NCBI GenBank assembly: GCA_038328375.1
Contig: JBBQLX010000014.1
Location: 1-64,000 of the forward strand
Source: CFX2 sp038328375
GTDB taxonomy: Bacteria > Chloroflexota > Anaerolineae > Aggregatilineales > Phototrophicaceae
Direction: 5' to 3'
Length of the DNA stretch: 64,000 nucleotides
Shown: piece by piece, positions 15,566-24,114 of the stretch
Layout of the letters: every line of letters starts with the position of its first letter
Numbering within the stretch: position 1 is the stretch's first letter
Program-made: the position numbers and the translations under genes
The notes under the pieces: model-generated
Told to the model about the DNA's origin: nothing
The model's input: only the letters and a program-made list of their open reading frames with translations
Databases searched by the model: none

Positions 15566-17212
15566 CTAATTGCGTTTGCGCTTCTCCGCTAGGCTGATTT
15601 CATCCTGCGGCACTTCTTCCAATTCGCCGTCGTCCGTCAAGCGCATCCGCACATCGTTCTTAGGCTTTTCATAACTCAGACTGCGTCCACGTTCTTGCTC
15701 AATCTCGCGCTGGATAGACGCTTCGCGTCGCATCGCTCCACCACCATATTTGTTGTAATAGGCCATGAAATGCGAGAACATGCCGATACCCCAGAAAAAG
15801 GTAACCCAAATAGGCCACGGCAGACCGCCGTTAGTCAAGCCACCCGTAAACAACCAGATCATCCACAACATACCATTGACGATAAGAAATGGTGTGGCAT
15901 GGGCAATCAGTCCTGCCCGTTCTTTGTATTTTTTCTCAATTTTCTCGCGGATGCGTTTTTCTTCAGACACCGACTGCGGGGTATTCGCTTCATAAGCAGC
16001 CGCCCGCGCCCCTTCTTTAGCCGCTTCCTCAATCGAAGACCCTAAACTTTCCGCCCAACCCGCGCCGCGCTCCACATTCTCTTTAATCCGGTCGCCTAGC
16101 TTCTTCCAATCATTCTGATCATCAAACTTAAACTCAAAAACCTTTTTGGGATCGCGTCTCGCCTCGCGCTTTGCAGCCCGCTGCTGATGACGGCTGGGCG
16201 GCTCTGGTTGCATATAGGCTGACGGTTTTGGCGGCAGCGGCGATGGAATACTCGGTGCAGGCGGTGCGACCTTCATCGGCGTTTCGGTACTGACCGTCGG
16301 TGAATCGTCTAGCAAGTGGTCATTCAACCGTGCGAAAGACTGTTCCGCCACCTTATCGCGGTTATCCGGTAACGCTGTCAATCCCGCCTCGGCACAAGCT
16401 TGTTTGAAGGCTTTCATCATATCGACTGCCGTGTCGTAACGGTCAACGGCTTTCTTCGACAGTGCCTTCATCAACACGGCTTCCACCTGTGGCGGCACAA
16501 CCGGATTAATCATGCTGGGGCGCGGTAAATCAGTGTAAATATGATCATGCACCACTGAATAAGGGGTATCCGAGTTGAACGGCACTCGCCCAACCACCAT
16601 CTCATACAAAATTACGCCCAACGAATAAATATCGGTGCGCGGATCAAGTTCGGCTTGTCCGCTGGCCTGCTCCGGTGAAATATACTGTGGTGTACCGAGG
16701 ATCATATCGGCGCTCAAAGTCGAAGCACCCGCCTTCGTCACCCGCGCCAGTCCGAAGTCCGTCAAAAAGGGCGTGCCTCTGGTATCAATAACAATATTGG
16801 AAGGTTTAATGTCGCGATGCAGCACCCCGTGTTGGTGAGCATAAGTCAGCGCCCCCGCCATATCATCCATCACGCGGATAATCTCGTTCAGCGGCATCGG
16901 CCCATCAGAGAGGACACGCTTAAGGGTTTGCCCCTCGATGAATTTCATCACCAGATACGGCTGCCCATCTAGTTCATCGAAATCGTATACTGGCACAATA
17001 TGGGGATGTTCCAGTTTGGCGACAATCTGCGCCTCACGTTCAAAACGGGCGATAAAGCCTGCATCCTCGGTGAATGCCTTGTGCATCACCTTGATCGCCA
17101 CAAAACGATCCAAGCGGGGATGGTACGCCTTGTACACGGTCGCCATCCCACCATGACCGATCTGCCCAATAACTTGGTAAGGGCCAACTTGCTGCCCCGG
17201 GTTTAGCGCCAT
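15566..17212 (-). CDS. PknB-type Ser/Thr protein kinase with C-terminal 2TM domain and DGEL tail
   Basis: 548 residues. Residues 1-270 are a complete Hanks-type kinase: glycine loop GHGGMATVYKA, catalytic Lys41 (VAIKV), HRDIKPSN with Asp134, TDFG with Asp152 and GTPQYISPEQ. Residues about 290-420 are a Pro-rich, then charged linker. Residues about 425-510 hold a basic helix and two membrane helices matching the 2TM proteins around it, and the end is EKPKNDVRMRLTDDGELEEV. It lacks the extracellular PASTA domains of cell-wall PknB. Kinase domain and tail both face the cytoplasm. It sits in the middle of seven 2TM genes that share the tail, so those proteins are likely partners or substrates (inference). 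Confidence 0.93.
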   Translation of the reverse strand: MALNPGQQVGPYQVIGQIGHGGMATVYKAYHPRLDRFVAIKVMHKAFTEDAGFIARFEREAQIVAKLEHPHIVPVYDFDELDGQPYLVMKFIEGQTLKRVLSDGPMPLNEIIRVMDDMAGALTYAHQHGVLHRDIKPSNIVIDTRGTPFLTDFGLARVTKAGASTLSADMILGTPQYISPEQASGQAELDPRTDIYSLGVILYEMVVGRVPFNSDTPYSVVHDHIYTDLPRPSMINPVVPPQVEAVLMKALSKKAVDRYDTAVDMMKAFKQACAEAGLTALPDNRDKVAEQSFARLNDHLLDDSPTVSTETPMKVAPPAPSIPSPLPPKPSAYMQPEPPSRHQQRAAKREARRDPKKVFEFKFDDQNDWKKLGDRIKENVERGAGWAESLGSSIEEAAKEGARAAAYEANTPQSVSEEKRIREKIEKKYKERAGLIAHATPFLIVNGMLWMIWLFTGGLTNGGLPWPIWVTFFWGIGMFSHFMAYYNKYGGGAMRREASIQREIEQERGRSLSYEKPKNDVRMRLTDDGELEEVPQDEISLAEKRKRN

Positions 17213-17280
17213 GCCTCATACACTCCCACAATCCTTACTAACACGTTACAGTTATTATAACGTAGGCCGACCCGTTTGCC

Positions 17281-17646
17281 CTAGCGGTGAATGTCATACA
17301 ACGCGGCATCTTCATTTTCTTCGACTTCCACCAGTTCACCATCATCAGACAAGCGGTATAAACGGTCACGCTTGAGCTTTTCGCCACCGCGTACCTGCGC
17401 TCGTCGTTCTATCTCCGCATTGATGTCATGTTCGCGTCGTTCCCACAATATCACCAGCAGCCCATGTAACAGTACCAGCCCAAACCATGCCGGAGCGACA
17501 AGTTCAATTAGCGGCCCTTCAATAACAGCAACGATGCCACAGCCAATCAACCAGACAATAACGTGCGCTCCCAATAATCCACGCCGCCACAATTTCGCAT
17601 CAACCTGACGCTTAATCTCTTTTAGTTCTTCATCTTCGTAAGGCAT
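17281..17646 (-). CDS. 2TM domain protein with DGEL tail
   Basis: 121 residues from the ATG at 17646, which has GAGGA six bases upstream; an ATG at 17670 is weaker. Residues 1-25 are charged (EELKEIKRQVDAKLWRRG), then two helices (LLGAHVIVWLIGCGIVAVI and LVAPAWFGLVLLHGLLVIL), a basic helix and the tail YRLSDDGELVEVEENED. This one lacks the glycine-rich loop found after helix 2 in its neighbours. It is the gene just before the kinase (68-base gap). Confidence 0.8.
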   Translation of the reverse strand: MPYEDEELKEIKRQVDAKLWRRGLLGAHVIVWLIGCGIVAVIEGPLIELVAPAWFGLVLLHGLLVILWERREHDINAEIERRAQVRGGEKLKRDRLYRLSDDGELVEVEENEDAALYDIHR

Positions 17647-17680
17647 ATCCGTCCTCACAATCTGCCTCAAGGCTTGTCGA

Positions 17681-18190
17681 TCATCCCTTGCGATTCTGTT
17701 TAATAGATGTCACTTGAACTTCTACTTCCGCCACATCATCCACGGCTTCCAACTCACCGTCATCCGTTAGTCGCATCATGCCCTTACGCTTCTCGTTTTC
17801 TTCCAGATCATCCACACCCAACCGCGCCATTTCCTGACGCATCTCGCGTCCCATCGCACGGTCACGGATCGAACGCTCACCGATTGGCGTATCAATAATG
17901 AAGCCGATTGCCTGAAACAGCAGTGCCACCGCCCAACCCATACTCAACATCACCAGAGCGCTGGTGGTCGGGTCGCCAATTGACTTTACAAATCCGGGTA
18001 AATTAATCATAGTGTCCAGTTGTGGCAGTGTCCCACCATTTAGGAGGTACATATGCCATGCAATCACCAAAAACATCACATATAAACCCAAGTTGCTCGC
18101 GAATAAGATGAACTTCGCAAGATTCTTTTCCTTCTGAACGCGCTTCTCCACACGTTCCTTAATCCCCTTATAATCCATTTCCGATGCCAT
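17681..18190 (-). CDS. 2TM-like membrane protein with DGEL tail
   Basis: 169 residues. A basic helix (YKGIKERVEKRVQKEKN) leads to a first membrane helix at about 24-48, a 35-residue loop predicted outside the cytoplasm, a second helix at about 85-110 and a charged C-terminal region with NEKRKGMMRLTDDGELEAVDD. The loop is longer than in the shorter 2TM proteins. It is 10 bases upstream of the next gene, so co-translation is likely. Confidence 0.78.
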   Translation of the reverse strand: MASEMDYKGIKERVEKRVQKEKNLAKFILFASNLGLYVMFLVIAWHMYLLNGGTLPQLDTMINLPGFVKSIGDPTTSALVMLSMGWAVALLFQAIGFIIDTPIGERSIRDRAMGREMRQEMARLGVDDLEENEKRKGMMRLTDDGELEAVDDVAEVEVQVTSIKQNRKG

Positions 18191-18245
18191 CTTCTTTAGC
18201 CTCTGTATTTCTTGGCGCTCTTGGCGACTTGGCGGTTCAATCGCT

Positions 18246-18680
18246 TTATCGCTGCCGCTTCAACGGCGTTTCTTCACTCAAGTCTGCCGTGTCGTCAAAC
18301 ACTTCTTCCAATTCGCCGTCGTCCGTCAGCCGCATCATCCCCTTTTGCTTATCAGGTACATTCGCCGCATTCATAGCCATCTTGAGCATCTCACGCGGAA
18401 TCTCTTGTGCCATTAAGCGTTCGCGAGTCATTTCTTCCCAACGTTTGGTATCCAATGAAACGGATAAACCATGAAAAATTAACCCCATAAATCCGCCGAA
18501 AGCCATGATGAACATCGCAAAAACGTTGTCCTTTTTGAAAATCACAAAGCCCAAAATGAAAAAAACGATGTAAAAAATGAGGCTTACAATAAAAAAGATC
18601 GTCCGTGTGCGAGATTTTTCCTGCACGAAAGCTGCATCAACTCGCTCATTGATGGCCTTATAATCCAGTTCCGATGTCAT
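18246..18680 (-). CDS. 2TM-like membrane protein with DGEL tail
   Basis: 144 residues from the ATG at 18680 (AAGGA site); a longer frame to 18815 runs into repeat DNA and is rejected. It starts with MTSELDYKAINERVDAAFVQ, has two membrane helices at about 27-48 and 54-76 and ends with KQKGMMRLTDDGELEEVFDD and LSEETPLKRQR. Its last 30 residues and the DNA beyond the stop codon are nearly the same as in the 18839 gene, which indicates recent duplication or gene conversion. Confidence 0.82.
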   Translation of the reverse strand: MTSELDYKAINERVDAAFVQEKSRTRTIFFIVSLIFYIVFFILGFVIFKKDNVFAMFIMAFGGFMGLIFHGLSVSLDTKRWEEMTRERLMAQEIPREMLKMAMNAANVPDKQKGMMRLTDDGELEEVFDDTADLSEETPLKRQR

Positions 18681-18733
18681 CTTCCATCCTTCTTGTTTCT
18701 GCTCTGAAAATAACCTACCACATACCCTGTATT

Positions 18734-18776
18734 GCTCCCTCCATCCCTTGCGGGGGAGAGTTGGGGTGGGGGTTCT
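18734..18776 (+). repeat. G-rich dispersed repeat
   Basis: GCTCCCTCCATCCCTTGCGG runs into a G-rich arm. The sequence matches 25347-25387 in the same orientation and 325-366 inverted. The CTCCCTCC and GGGGGAGAG blocks can form a stem. It lies between two 2TM genes on the strand opposite to them. Confidence 0.65.
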
Positions 18777-18838
18777 GGACACACCATTTTCATCTCTGGG
18801 TGTGGTTGTCTTCACAAGGAATTAGCGGTTCAATCGCT

Positions 18839-19324
18839 TTACCGCTGCCGCTTCAAAGGCGTTTCTTCACTCAAACCTGCCGTGTCGTCAAACACTTCTT
18901 CTAACTCGCCGTCGTCCGTCAGCCGCATCATACCTTTACGTTTCTCGTGTTCTTCCACCTCATCCAAACCCATCTTGAGCATTTCGCGGTTGATCTCTTG
19001 CGCCACCAGTCGTTCACGAATCTGATTCTCGCCGCGCTTGGTATCCAATGACAAACTCACGGCCTGAAAGATTAATCCCATCAGGCCACTCATGCTGAGC
19101 ATAATCATCGCGCCCAATAACGGACTGTCGGAATTGCCGCTGGCAAGCCCTGCACTCGCTTCCATACCACCGCTGCTTAAGAAAATGCCCCAACCAACAA
19201 TCAAAAACACGATATAGGTGAAAAGCGTCCCGATCAAGAAACCCATGCGGGTGCGAAACTTCTGCTGTGCTAGACCTGCTTCGACCCGTTTACGTATGGC
19301 TCGATAATCCAAATCAGATGTCAT
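18839..19324 (-). CDS. 2TM-like membrane protein with DGEL tail (first gene of run)
   Basis: 161 residues with a strong GGAGGG site. MTSDLDYRAIRKRVEAGLAQ is followed by a first membrane helix (about 27-50), a Gly/Ser-rich outside loop, a second helix (about 72-92), then HEKRKGMMRLTDDGELEEVFDD and the same last residues as the 18246 protein. It opens the minus-strand run. Upstream lie about 230 bases shared with the divergent VOC gene, where the promoter must be, but I cannot pick a clear one. Confidence 0.82.
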   Translation of the reverse strand: MTSDLDYRAIRKRVEAGLAQQKFRTRMGFLIGTLFTYIVFLIVGWGIFLSSGGMEASAGLASGNSDSPLLGAMIMLSMSGLMGLIFQAVSLSLDTKRGENQIRERLVAQEINREMLKMGLDEVEEHEKRKGMMRLTDDGELEEVFDDTAGLSEETPLKRQR

Positions 19325-19477
19325 CTTTGCCCTCCATGCTTCATACCTTATTACGCAATAAGCCTATCGCAAGTTGTGGTAATGTTGGAAAATTCTGTGC
19401 AAATTGTGATCAAAAATACCGACAAACCATTGCCTAACGCTCTGCCAACAACTACAGTACCCGTTTTCTCTCAAATA

Positions 19478-19506
19478 CGTTAGTAAACTCGTCCGCAAAG
19501 AGTTAC
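19478..19506. repeat. 29-bp repeat with small inverted arms (copy 1)
   Basis: CGTTAGTAAACTCGTCCGC... matches 33108-33136 at 25 of 29 positions. It has arms AACTC and GAGTT that can pair. It lies in the divergent promoter region between the 2TM run and the VOC gene, so a regulatory site is possible. Confidence 0.4.
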
Positions 19507-19576
19507 AGTTTGGTCACCCATTTAGCAAACATTTGTGCTACGGTATTACTGGTGTTAAGTGAGACAATCGACTGTT

Positions 19577-19978
19577 ATGGAGATCAACTTGAACCCACAT
19601 CTACGCGTTGCACGTCCGACTGACCATATGCCCGAAATCTTGAGCTTCTATCGTGATGGACTCGGCTTTGAGGTTATTGCTTCCTTTGAAGATCATGACG
19701 GCTTCGACGGCATCATGCTGGGTCATGCCGATGCACCGTATCACTTCGAGTTCACCGTCAAACGCGGTCACGCCGCCGGACGCGCACCCACACAAGATAA
19801 TCTACTCGTGTTTTATCTGCCTGATACCACTGAATGGCAGCAAACTGTTGACCGCATGATTCAGCACGGCTTTTCACCCGTTCTATCCTTCAATCCTTAT
19901 TGGGATAAACAGGGCAAAACCTTTGAAGATGCCGATGGCTACCGCGTCGTCCTCCAAAATGCCGCATGGAGTGTCTAA
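19577..19978 (+). CDS. VOC/glyoxalase superfamily protein
   Basis: About 133 residues forming the paired beta-alpha-beta-beta-beta units of the vicinal oxygen chelate fold: LRVARPTDHMPEILSFYRDGLGFEVI in the first half and FYLPDTTEWQQTVDRMIQHGF plus FEDADGYRVVLQNA in the second. Such proteins are metal-dependent lyases or dioxygenases, or resistance proteins; the last strand lacks a clear metal glutamate, so activity is open. An in-frame GTG at 19559 is an alternative start. It is a single gene divergent from the 2TM run. Confidence 0.8.
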   Translation: MEINLNPHLRVARPTDHMPEILSFYRDGLGFEVIASFEDHDGFDGIMLGHADAPYHFEFTVKRGHAAGRAPTQDNLLVFYLPDTTEWQQTVDRMIQHGFSPVLSFNPYWDKQGKTFEDADGYRVVLQNAAWSV

Positions 19979-20029
19979 CTTGTTTTGTTTTGTCTCTTCT
20001 TTCTCTGTGCCTCTGTGGTTAATCACATT

Positions 20030-20240
20030 GCATTTTCGGCGGATTGCTCTCTAGCAACCGCTTCGCCACTGCCAATATTGGCACGCGGCGGACATACGCG
20101 AGCCAGCCGCTGCACTTGCGCCATTTCAGCGGATTAGACCAAGCTTCCCGCGTTGCAATTTTGCACATTCAGCGGATTGAACCGACCTTCCCGCCAGTCA
20201 TTTCAGCGGATGAATCGTCACAAATGACACAACAATGCTT
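20030..20240 (+). repeat. GC-rich intergenic repeat family, copy 1
   Basis: This stretch begins GCATTTTCGGCGGATTGCTC and contains three spaced TTCAGCGGAT words. It resembles 33280-33475 (same start, GCGAGCCAG, CAGCGG words) and, inverted, 56915-57130. The 420-base gene gap here holds little else. The purine-poor and purine-rich blocks suggest folded RNA or DNA. No known element name can be given. Confidence 0.5.
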
Positions 20241-20344
20241 ATTATTGTTTATAGGGGAGCAAATGGCGTTGATACAGTTAATCGGAGGGGGTTTTATCTT
20301 GGTCGACTTAATCGCTCTGAGGCAGACCACCAATCATCAGCAGT

Positions 20345-20372
20345 AGAGAACACCGTCTAAACGATGTTCTCT
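20345..20372. terminator. Hairpin terminator
   Basis: AGAGAACA (20345-20352) pairs with TGTTCTCT (20365-20372), with AATTTTG on the plus side. It lies downstream of the minus-strand gene 20401-20700 and after the plus-strand repeat, so it may act in either direction; the U-run is weak. Confidence 0.45.
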
Positions 20373-20400
20373 AATTTTGATTGTAAACCATTGGGACTGT

Positions 20401-20700
20401 TTATGAAGCCTCTGCAAAGGCAGGCGAACGCAGCATCGAACTCAGTCGACTGCTGTCACCCTTCATCGCTTCTTCTTCGACATTGGCGCTAAAAGCTGGT
20501 GTAAAACTGGTCTTGCTTTCCAACACAATAATCTTGCGCTCAATACACCAATCTAACCCCATCTTGAATGCAGTGTCCGAAATACTGAGTTCTTCTTTGA
20601 CTTCGTCCAAGCTTGGGGCATAAAAATCCGGCAAATTCTTCATGTGGTCACAAATGAGACGGGCATAATAAGCAGGACGGGGGCTAGAAGTGGTACTCAT
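20401..20700 (-). CDS. Small hypothetical protein, winged-helix-like
   Basis: 99 residues from the ATG at 20700, with GAGGAG upstream. PAYYARLICDHMKNLPDFYAP, then SLDEVKEELSISDTAFKMGLDWCIERKIIVLE, reads as helix, helix-turn-helix and a short wing, a layout seen in winged-helix DNA-binding proteins. The match is by eye only and weak. The C-terminal third is Ser/Ala-rich. It is a single gene beside glyQS, divergent from it. Regulation of glyQS is possible but not shown. Confidence 0.5.
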   Translation of the reverse strand: MSTTSSPRPAYYARLICDHMKNLPDFYAPSLDEVKEELSISDTAFKMGLDWCIERKIIVLESKTSFTPAFSANVEEEAMKGDSSRLSSMLRSPAFAEAS

Positions 20701-20933
20701 AGTCTGGCTCCTCAATAAGTGTTACGATAGGTGTTTATTGTTAGACTTAATTAGTACTAAATACCTATAGATTGAGGATATACGATCTTTCACAATGCTG
20801 AATTAAGGTTTTGTTCGAATCGGTTGGTATTACAAATTTTTCATACTTTCTTCGTTTGTTACGCCCCCTCGCTAACTGCCAACCAACTCTTTATAATAAA
20901 CGGTCTAGGTGTTGACCGAAAAAAGGCATAGAT

Positions 20934-23900
20934 ATGGCAAAACCGCTTAATTTCCAACAAGTCATTATGAAGCTCCACAACTTTTGGGCAGATCAAGGCT
21001 GCTTGATCTGGAATCCCTATAACGTGCAGGTTGGGGCGGGTACCAATAATCCGGCAACCTTGCTGCGCGTGTTGGGGCCGGAACCGTGGCGCACGGCTTA
21101 TGTTGAGCCGAGCGTCCGGCCTGATGATGGTCGCTACGGCGAAAATCCCAATCGGATGCAGTATTACTTCCAATATCAGGTCATCCTCAAGCCTGATCCG
21201 GGTAATCCACAGGAGCTTTATCTGCAATCGTTGGAAGCGTTGGGTATCAGCCAGCGTGAACACGACATCCGTTTCGTCGAAGACAATTGGGAAAGCCCTG
21301 CCCTCGGCGCATGGGGTTTGGGTTGGGAAGTGTGGATGGACGGGCAAGAGATCACGCAGTTCACCTACTTCCAACAAGCAGGCGGCCTCGAACTCGAACC
21401 TGTTAGTGTTGAGATCACTTACGGTTTGGAGCGCATTGTCCTCGCGCTACAAGACAAGAACGCCGCGTGGGACATTGATTGGATACCGGGATTAGTTTAT
21501 GGCGATGTATTTAAGCAAAGTGAAATCGAACACAGCAAGTATTATTTCGAGATTGCGGATGTCGAGTCGCTCAAAGATGTGTACGACAACTACGAGAGCG
21601 AAAGCAAACGGGCGTTAGAAGCAGGTGCAATTCTGCCTGCCTACGATTATGTCCTAAAGTGCAGCCATCTCTTTAATGTGTTGGATACACGCGGCGCAAT
21701 CGGTGTGACTGAACGTGCCTTTTTCTTCCACCGAATGCGGAATATGACGCGTGATGTGGCGAAGGCTTTCGCTGCCCAACGGGAGGCACTTGGCTACCCA
21801 TTCTTGAAGCAGGATAAAGGTTGGGATGCACCACCACTGCCTACAGCACGTGAGATGCCGAAGATCATCTCCAGTCAACCAGCCGATTTCCTGCTGGAAA
21901 TTGGGGTGGAAGAATTACCCTCTGATGACGTGGACTCGGCGCAAGAACAACTCGAAGATATGGCATTAGGGTTATTTGAACGGCTGCGTTTAACCCCACC
22001 TCAAGGCGTGGAAGTCTACAGCACACCGCGCCGTTTAGTTCTGGCGGCGTGGAAGATTCCCGCCAACCAACCCGACGAGGAACGCGTCGAACGGGGTCCT
22101 GCTGCCAACCGTGCCTTCGATGCCGATGGCAAACCCACCAAAGCAGCTGAAGGTTTCGCCCGTGGCAAGGGTGTGCGCGTTGAAGATTTGAAGGTTGAGG
22201 AAATCGACGGTGGGCAATATGTCACAGCCCATGTCAAAGCGGTGGGTCGTCCGGCAGTGGAAGTCCTTGCGGAAGAAATGCCCAAGCTGATCGCCGCCAT
22301 CAAATTCGGGAAAACCATGCGCTGGAACAGCACGCGCGTGGCCTTCTCGCGTCCTATTCGTTGGATGACAGCGCTGCTCGGTGATACCGTTATTCCCTTT
22401 GTATATGCAGGTGTCGCCAGCGGAGACATCACGCATGGTATCCGTCCCTACGGTTCACCTGAAAGCAAAGTTACGAGTTTACAGGACTATTTCGACACAC
22501 TCAAAAATCAGGGCGTAGTCTTGAACCACGAGCTGCGGCGTGAAGCAGTGATCGAACAAATCAACAAAGTGGCTGCGGGTGTAAACGGACACATCCCCGA
22601 AAACGCCGCGCTGCTTGATGAAGTCACCAACCTGATTGAAGCACCAACCGCACTGCTGGGTAAATTCGATGACAAGTACCTCGAACTGCCGCGCGAAGTG
22701 CTGGTGATGGTCATGGCGAAGAAACAGCGCTACTTCCCCATTGAAGATAAAGAAGGCAAGCTGCTGCCTTACTTCGTGACCGTTCGCAACGGTGACGCTG
22801 AACATCTGGATAAGGTGGCACACGGTAACGAGCAAGTGTTGAAGGCACGTTTCTCTGATGCGTCGTTCTTTTACTCACAGGACACCAAGAAGAAGTTGGT
22901 AGACTTCCTACCGCGCCTCTCCACTTTAACCTTTCAAGAGAAGTTAGGCTCGATGCGCGATAAGAATGACCGCATCGTGGAATTGGTCGAGCCGTTGGGC
23001 AAGCTCATCGGCGCAGGCGCAAATGAAATTGGTACGGCGCAGCGGGCAGCCCACATCGTCAAGGCCGACCTCGCAACCCAGATGGTTGTCGAAATGACTG
23101 ACCTCCAAGGGACGATGGGGCGTGAATATGCGCTGCTCGACGGGCAACCAGAAGCCGTCGCCAACGCCATTTACGAACACTGGCTGCCAAAAAGCGCGAA
23201 TGGCACTCTACCAGCCAGTGAAGCCGGAACAATCTTAGCATTGGCTGACCGTCTGGATAGCCTCGTTGGGTTGTTCGCGGTTGGGCTGGCTCCCAAATCC
23301 ACCAGTGATCCCTATGCGCTGCGACGGGCGGCTTTGGGCATCATCCAAATTGTGGTGAGCAAGAAACTGGATGTCGATTTAAACGCTGCGATTAGCCTCG
23401 CCGCGCAGGTTCAACCCGTGAAGGTGACTCCCGCCACCAAAACCGAAATCATAGAGTTCATCGGTGGACGGCTTCGCGCTTGGGTCGAAGAACAAGATTG
23501 GTCGCGGGATGTGATTACCGCCGTTCTCGCCGAGCAAAGCGCCAATCCTTACCGCGCTATCAAGGGCATCGAGCAGTTGAGCGAGTGGGTCAAGCGGGGC
23601 AATTGGGAACAGTTGCTGGACAGTTTCGCTCGCTGCGTCCGTATCACTCGCGCCGAGAAAGAACGTTATGGCGTGAATACCGATTTACTAGCCGAGGGTG
23701 AGGAAAAACACCTCTACTCCGCTTATGCCGATGCGTGGTCGCGCTTGGAGAAGCAGGATAACGTCGATGCTTTCCTGACCGCCTTCGAGCCGATGCTGCC
23801 TGCCATCACTGACTTTTTTAACAAAGTGATGGTCAATGTCGAAGATGAAGCCGTGCGCCACAACCGCCTCGGCTTGTTGCAAGCCATCAGCGCCATGCAG

Positions 23901-23939
23901 CGCGGACGTGCCGACCTGAGCAACCTCAGCGGATTCTAG
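20934..23939 (+). CDS. glyQS: Glycyl-tRNA synthetase, fused alpha and beta chains
   Basis: 1001 residues. It charges tRNA-Gly with glycine in the cytoplasm. Residues 1-290 match the class II alpha chain (FQQVIMKLHNFWADQGCLI, motif 2 region YFQYQVILKP, GLGWEVWMDGQEITQFTYFQ). After a short linker, residues about 320-1001 match the beta chain (DFLLEIGVEELPS, KTMRWNSTRVAFSRPIRW, LTFQEKLGSM and the C-terminal anticodon-binding part). Most bacteria have separate glyQ and glyS genes; a single chain is known from Chlamydiae and several Chloroflexota. A TATAAT at 20892-20897 and a small hairpin at 20901-20918 precede the ATG, but no T-box structure is visible. Confidence 0.97.
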   Translation: MAKPLNFQQVIMKLHNFWADQGCLIWNPYNVQVGAGTNNPATLLRVLGPEPWRTAYVEPSVRPDDGRYGENPNRMQYYFQYQVILKPDPGNPQELYLQSLEALGISQREHDIRFVEDNWESPALGAWGLGWEVWMDGQEITQFTYFQQAGGLELEPVSVEITYGLERIVLALQDKNAAWDIDWIPGLVYGDVFKQSEIEHSKYYFEIADVESLKDVYDNYESESKRALEAGAILPAYDYVLKCSHLFNVLDTRGAIGVTERAFFFHRMRNMTRDVAKAFAAQREALGYPFLKQDKGWDAPPLPTAREMPKIISSQPADFLLEIGVEELPSDDVDSAQEQLEDMALGLFERLRLTPPQGVEVYSTPRRLVLAAWKIPANQPDEERVERGPAANRAFDADGKPTKAAEGFARGKGVRVEDLKVEEIDGGQYVTAHVKAVGRPAVEVLAEEMPKLIAAIKFGKTMRWNSTRVAFSRPIRWMTALLGDTVIPFVYAGVASGDITHGIRPYGSPESKVTSLQDYFDTLKNQGVVLNHELRREAVIEQINKVAAGVNGHIPENAALLDEVTNLIEAPTALLGKFDDKYLELPREVLVMVMAKKQRYFPIEDKEGKLLPYFVTVRNGDAEHLDKVAHGNEQVLKARFSDASFFYSQDTKKKLVDFLPRLSTLTFQEKLGSMRDKNDRIVELVEPLGKLIGAGANEIGTAQRAAHIVKADLATQMVVEMTDLQGTMGREYALLDGQPEAVANAIYEHWLPKSANGTLPASEAGTILALADRLDSLVGLFAVGLAPKSTSDPYALRRAALGIIQIVVSKKLDVDLNAAISLAAQVQPVKVTPATKTEIIEFIGGRLRAWVEEQDWSRDVITAVLAEQSANPYRAIKGIEQLSEWVKRGNWEQLLDSFARCVRITRAEKERYGVNTDLLAEGEEKHLYSAYADAWSRLEKQDNVDAFLTAFEPMLPAITDFFNKVMVNVEDEAVRHNRLGLLQAISAMQRGRADLSNLSGF

Positions 23940-23986
23940 GACAATGATTGCGGGGTAACGAACGCTCAATTTTCAAAAAACGATCT

Positions 23987-24015
23987 TGTAGGGGCGCAAC
24001 ATGTTGCGCCCTTTT
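23987..24015 (+). terminator. TGTAGGG palindromic element acting as glyQS terminator
   Basis: TGTAGG leads into a 9-bp stem GGGCGCAAC / GTTGCGCCC with a 2-base centre and then TTTTCTTCT. It is one of about six such elements in the window (see 28367, 29972, 30813, 34351, 41899). It is well placed to terminate glyQS. Confidence 0.75.
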
Positions 24016-24114
24016 CTTCTACCCTCTTCTAAACACATAAACACGCTTGCACGATTTGCGGCTTCACCCTTAAACTCGTATCTATTCCGTTAGCGAATCA
24101 AATATCGGGTATCC

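Noticed and set aside
18681..18815. Longer N-terminus of the 18246 gene
   Set aside because: It would translate the G-rich repeat; the ATG at 18680 has a good ribosome site and matches its paralogue.
20044..20346. 100-residue open frame on the plus strand
   Set aside because: It lies in the GC-rich intergenic repeat and has no coding signs.
20805..20835. TTCGAAT word that resembles a tRNA T-loop
   Set aside because: The flanks cannot form the T-stem and no acceptor or anticodon arms are found around it.
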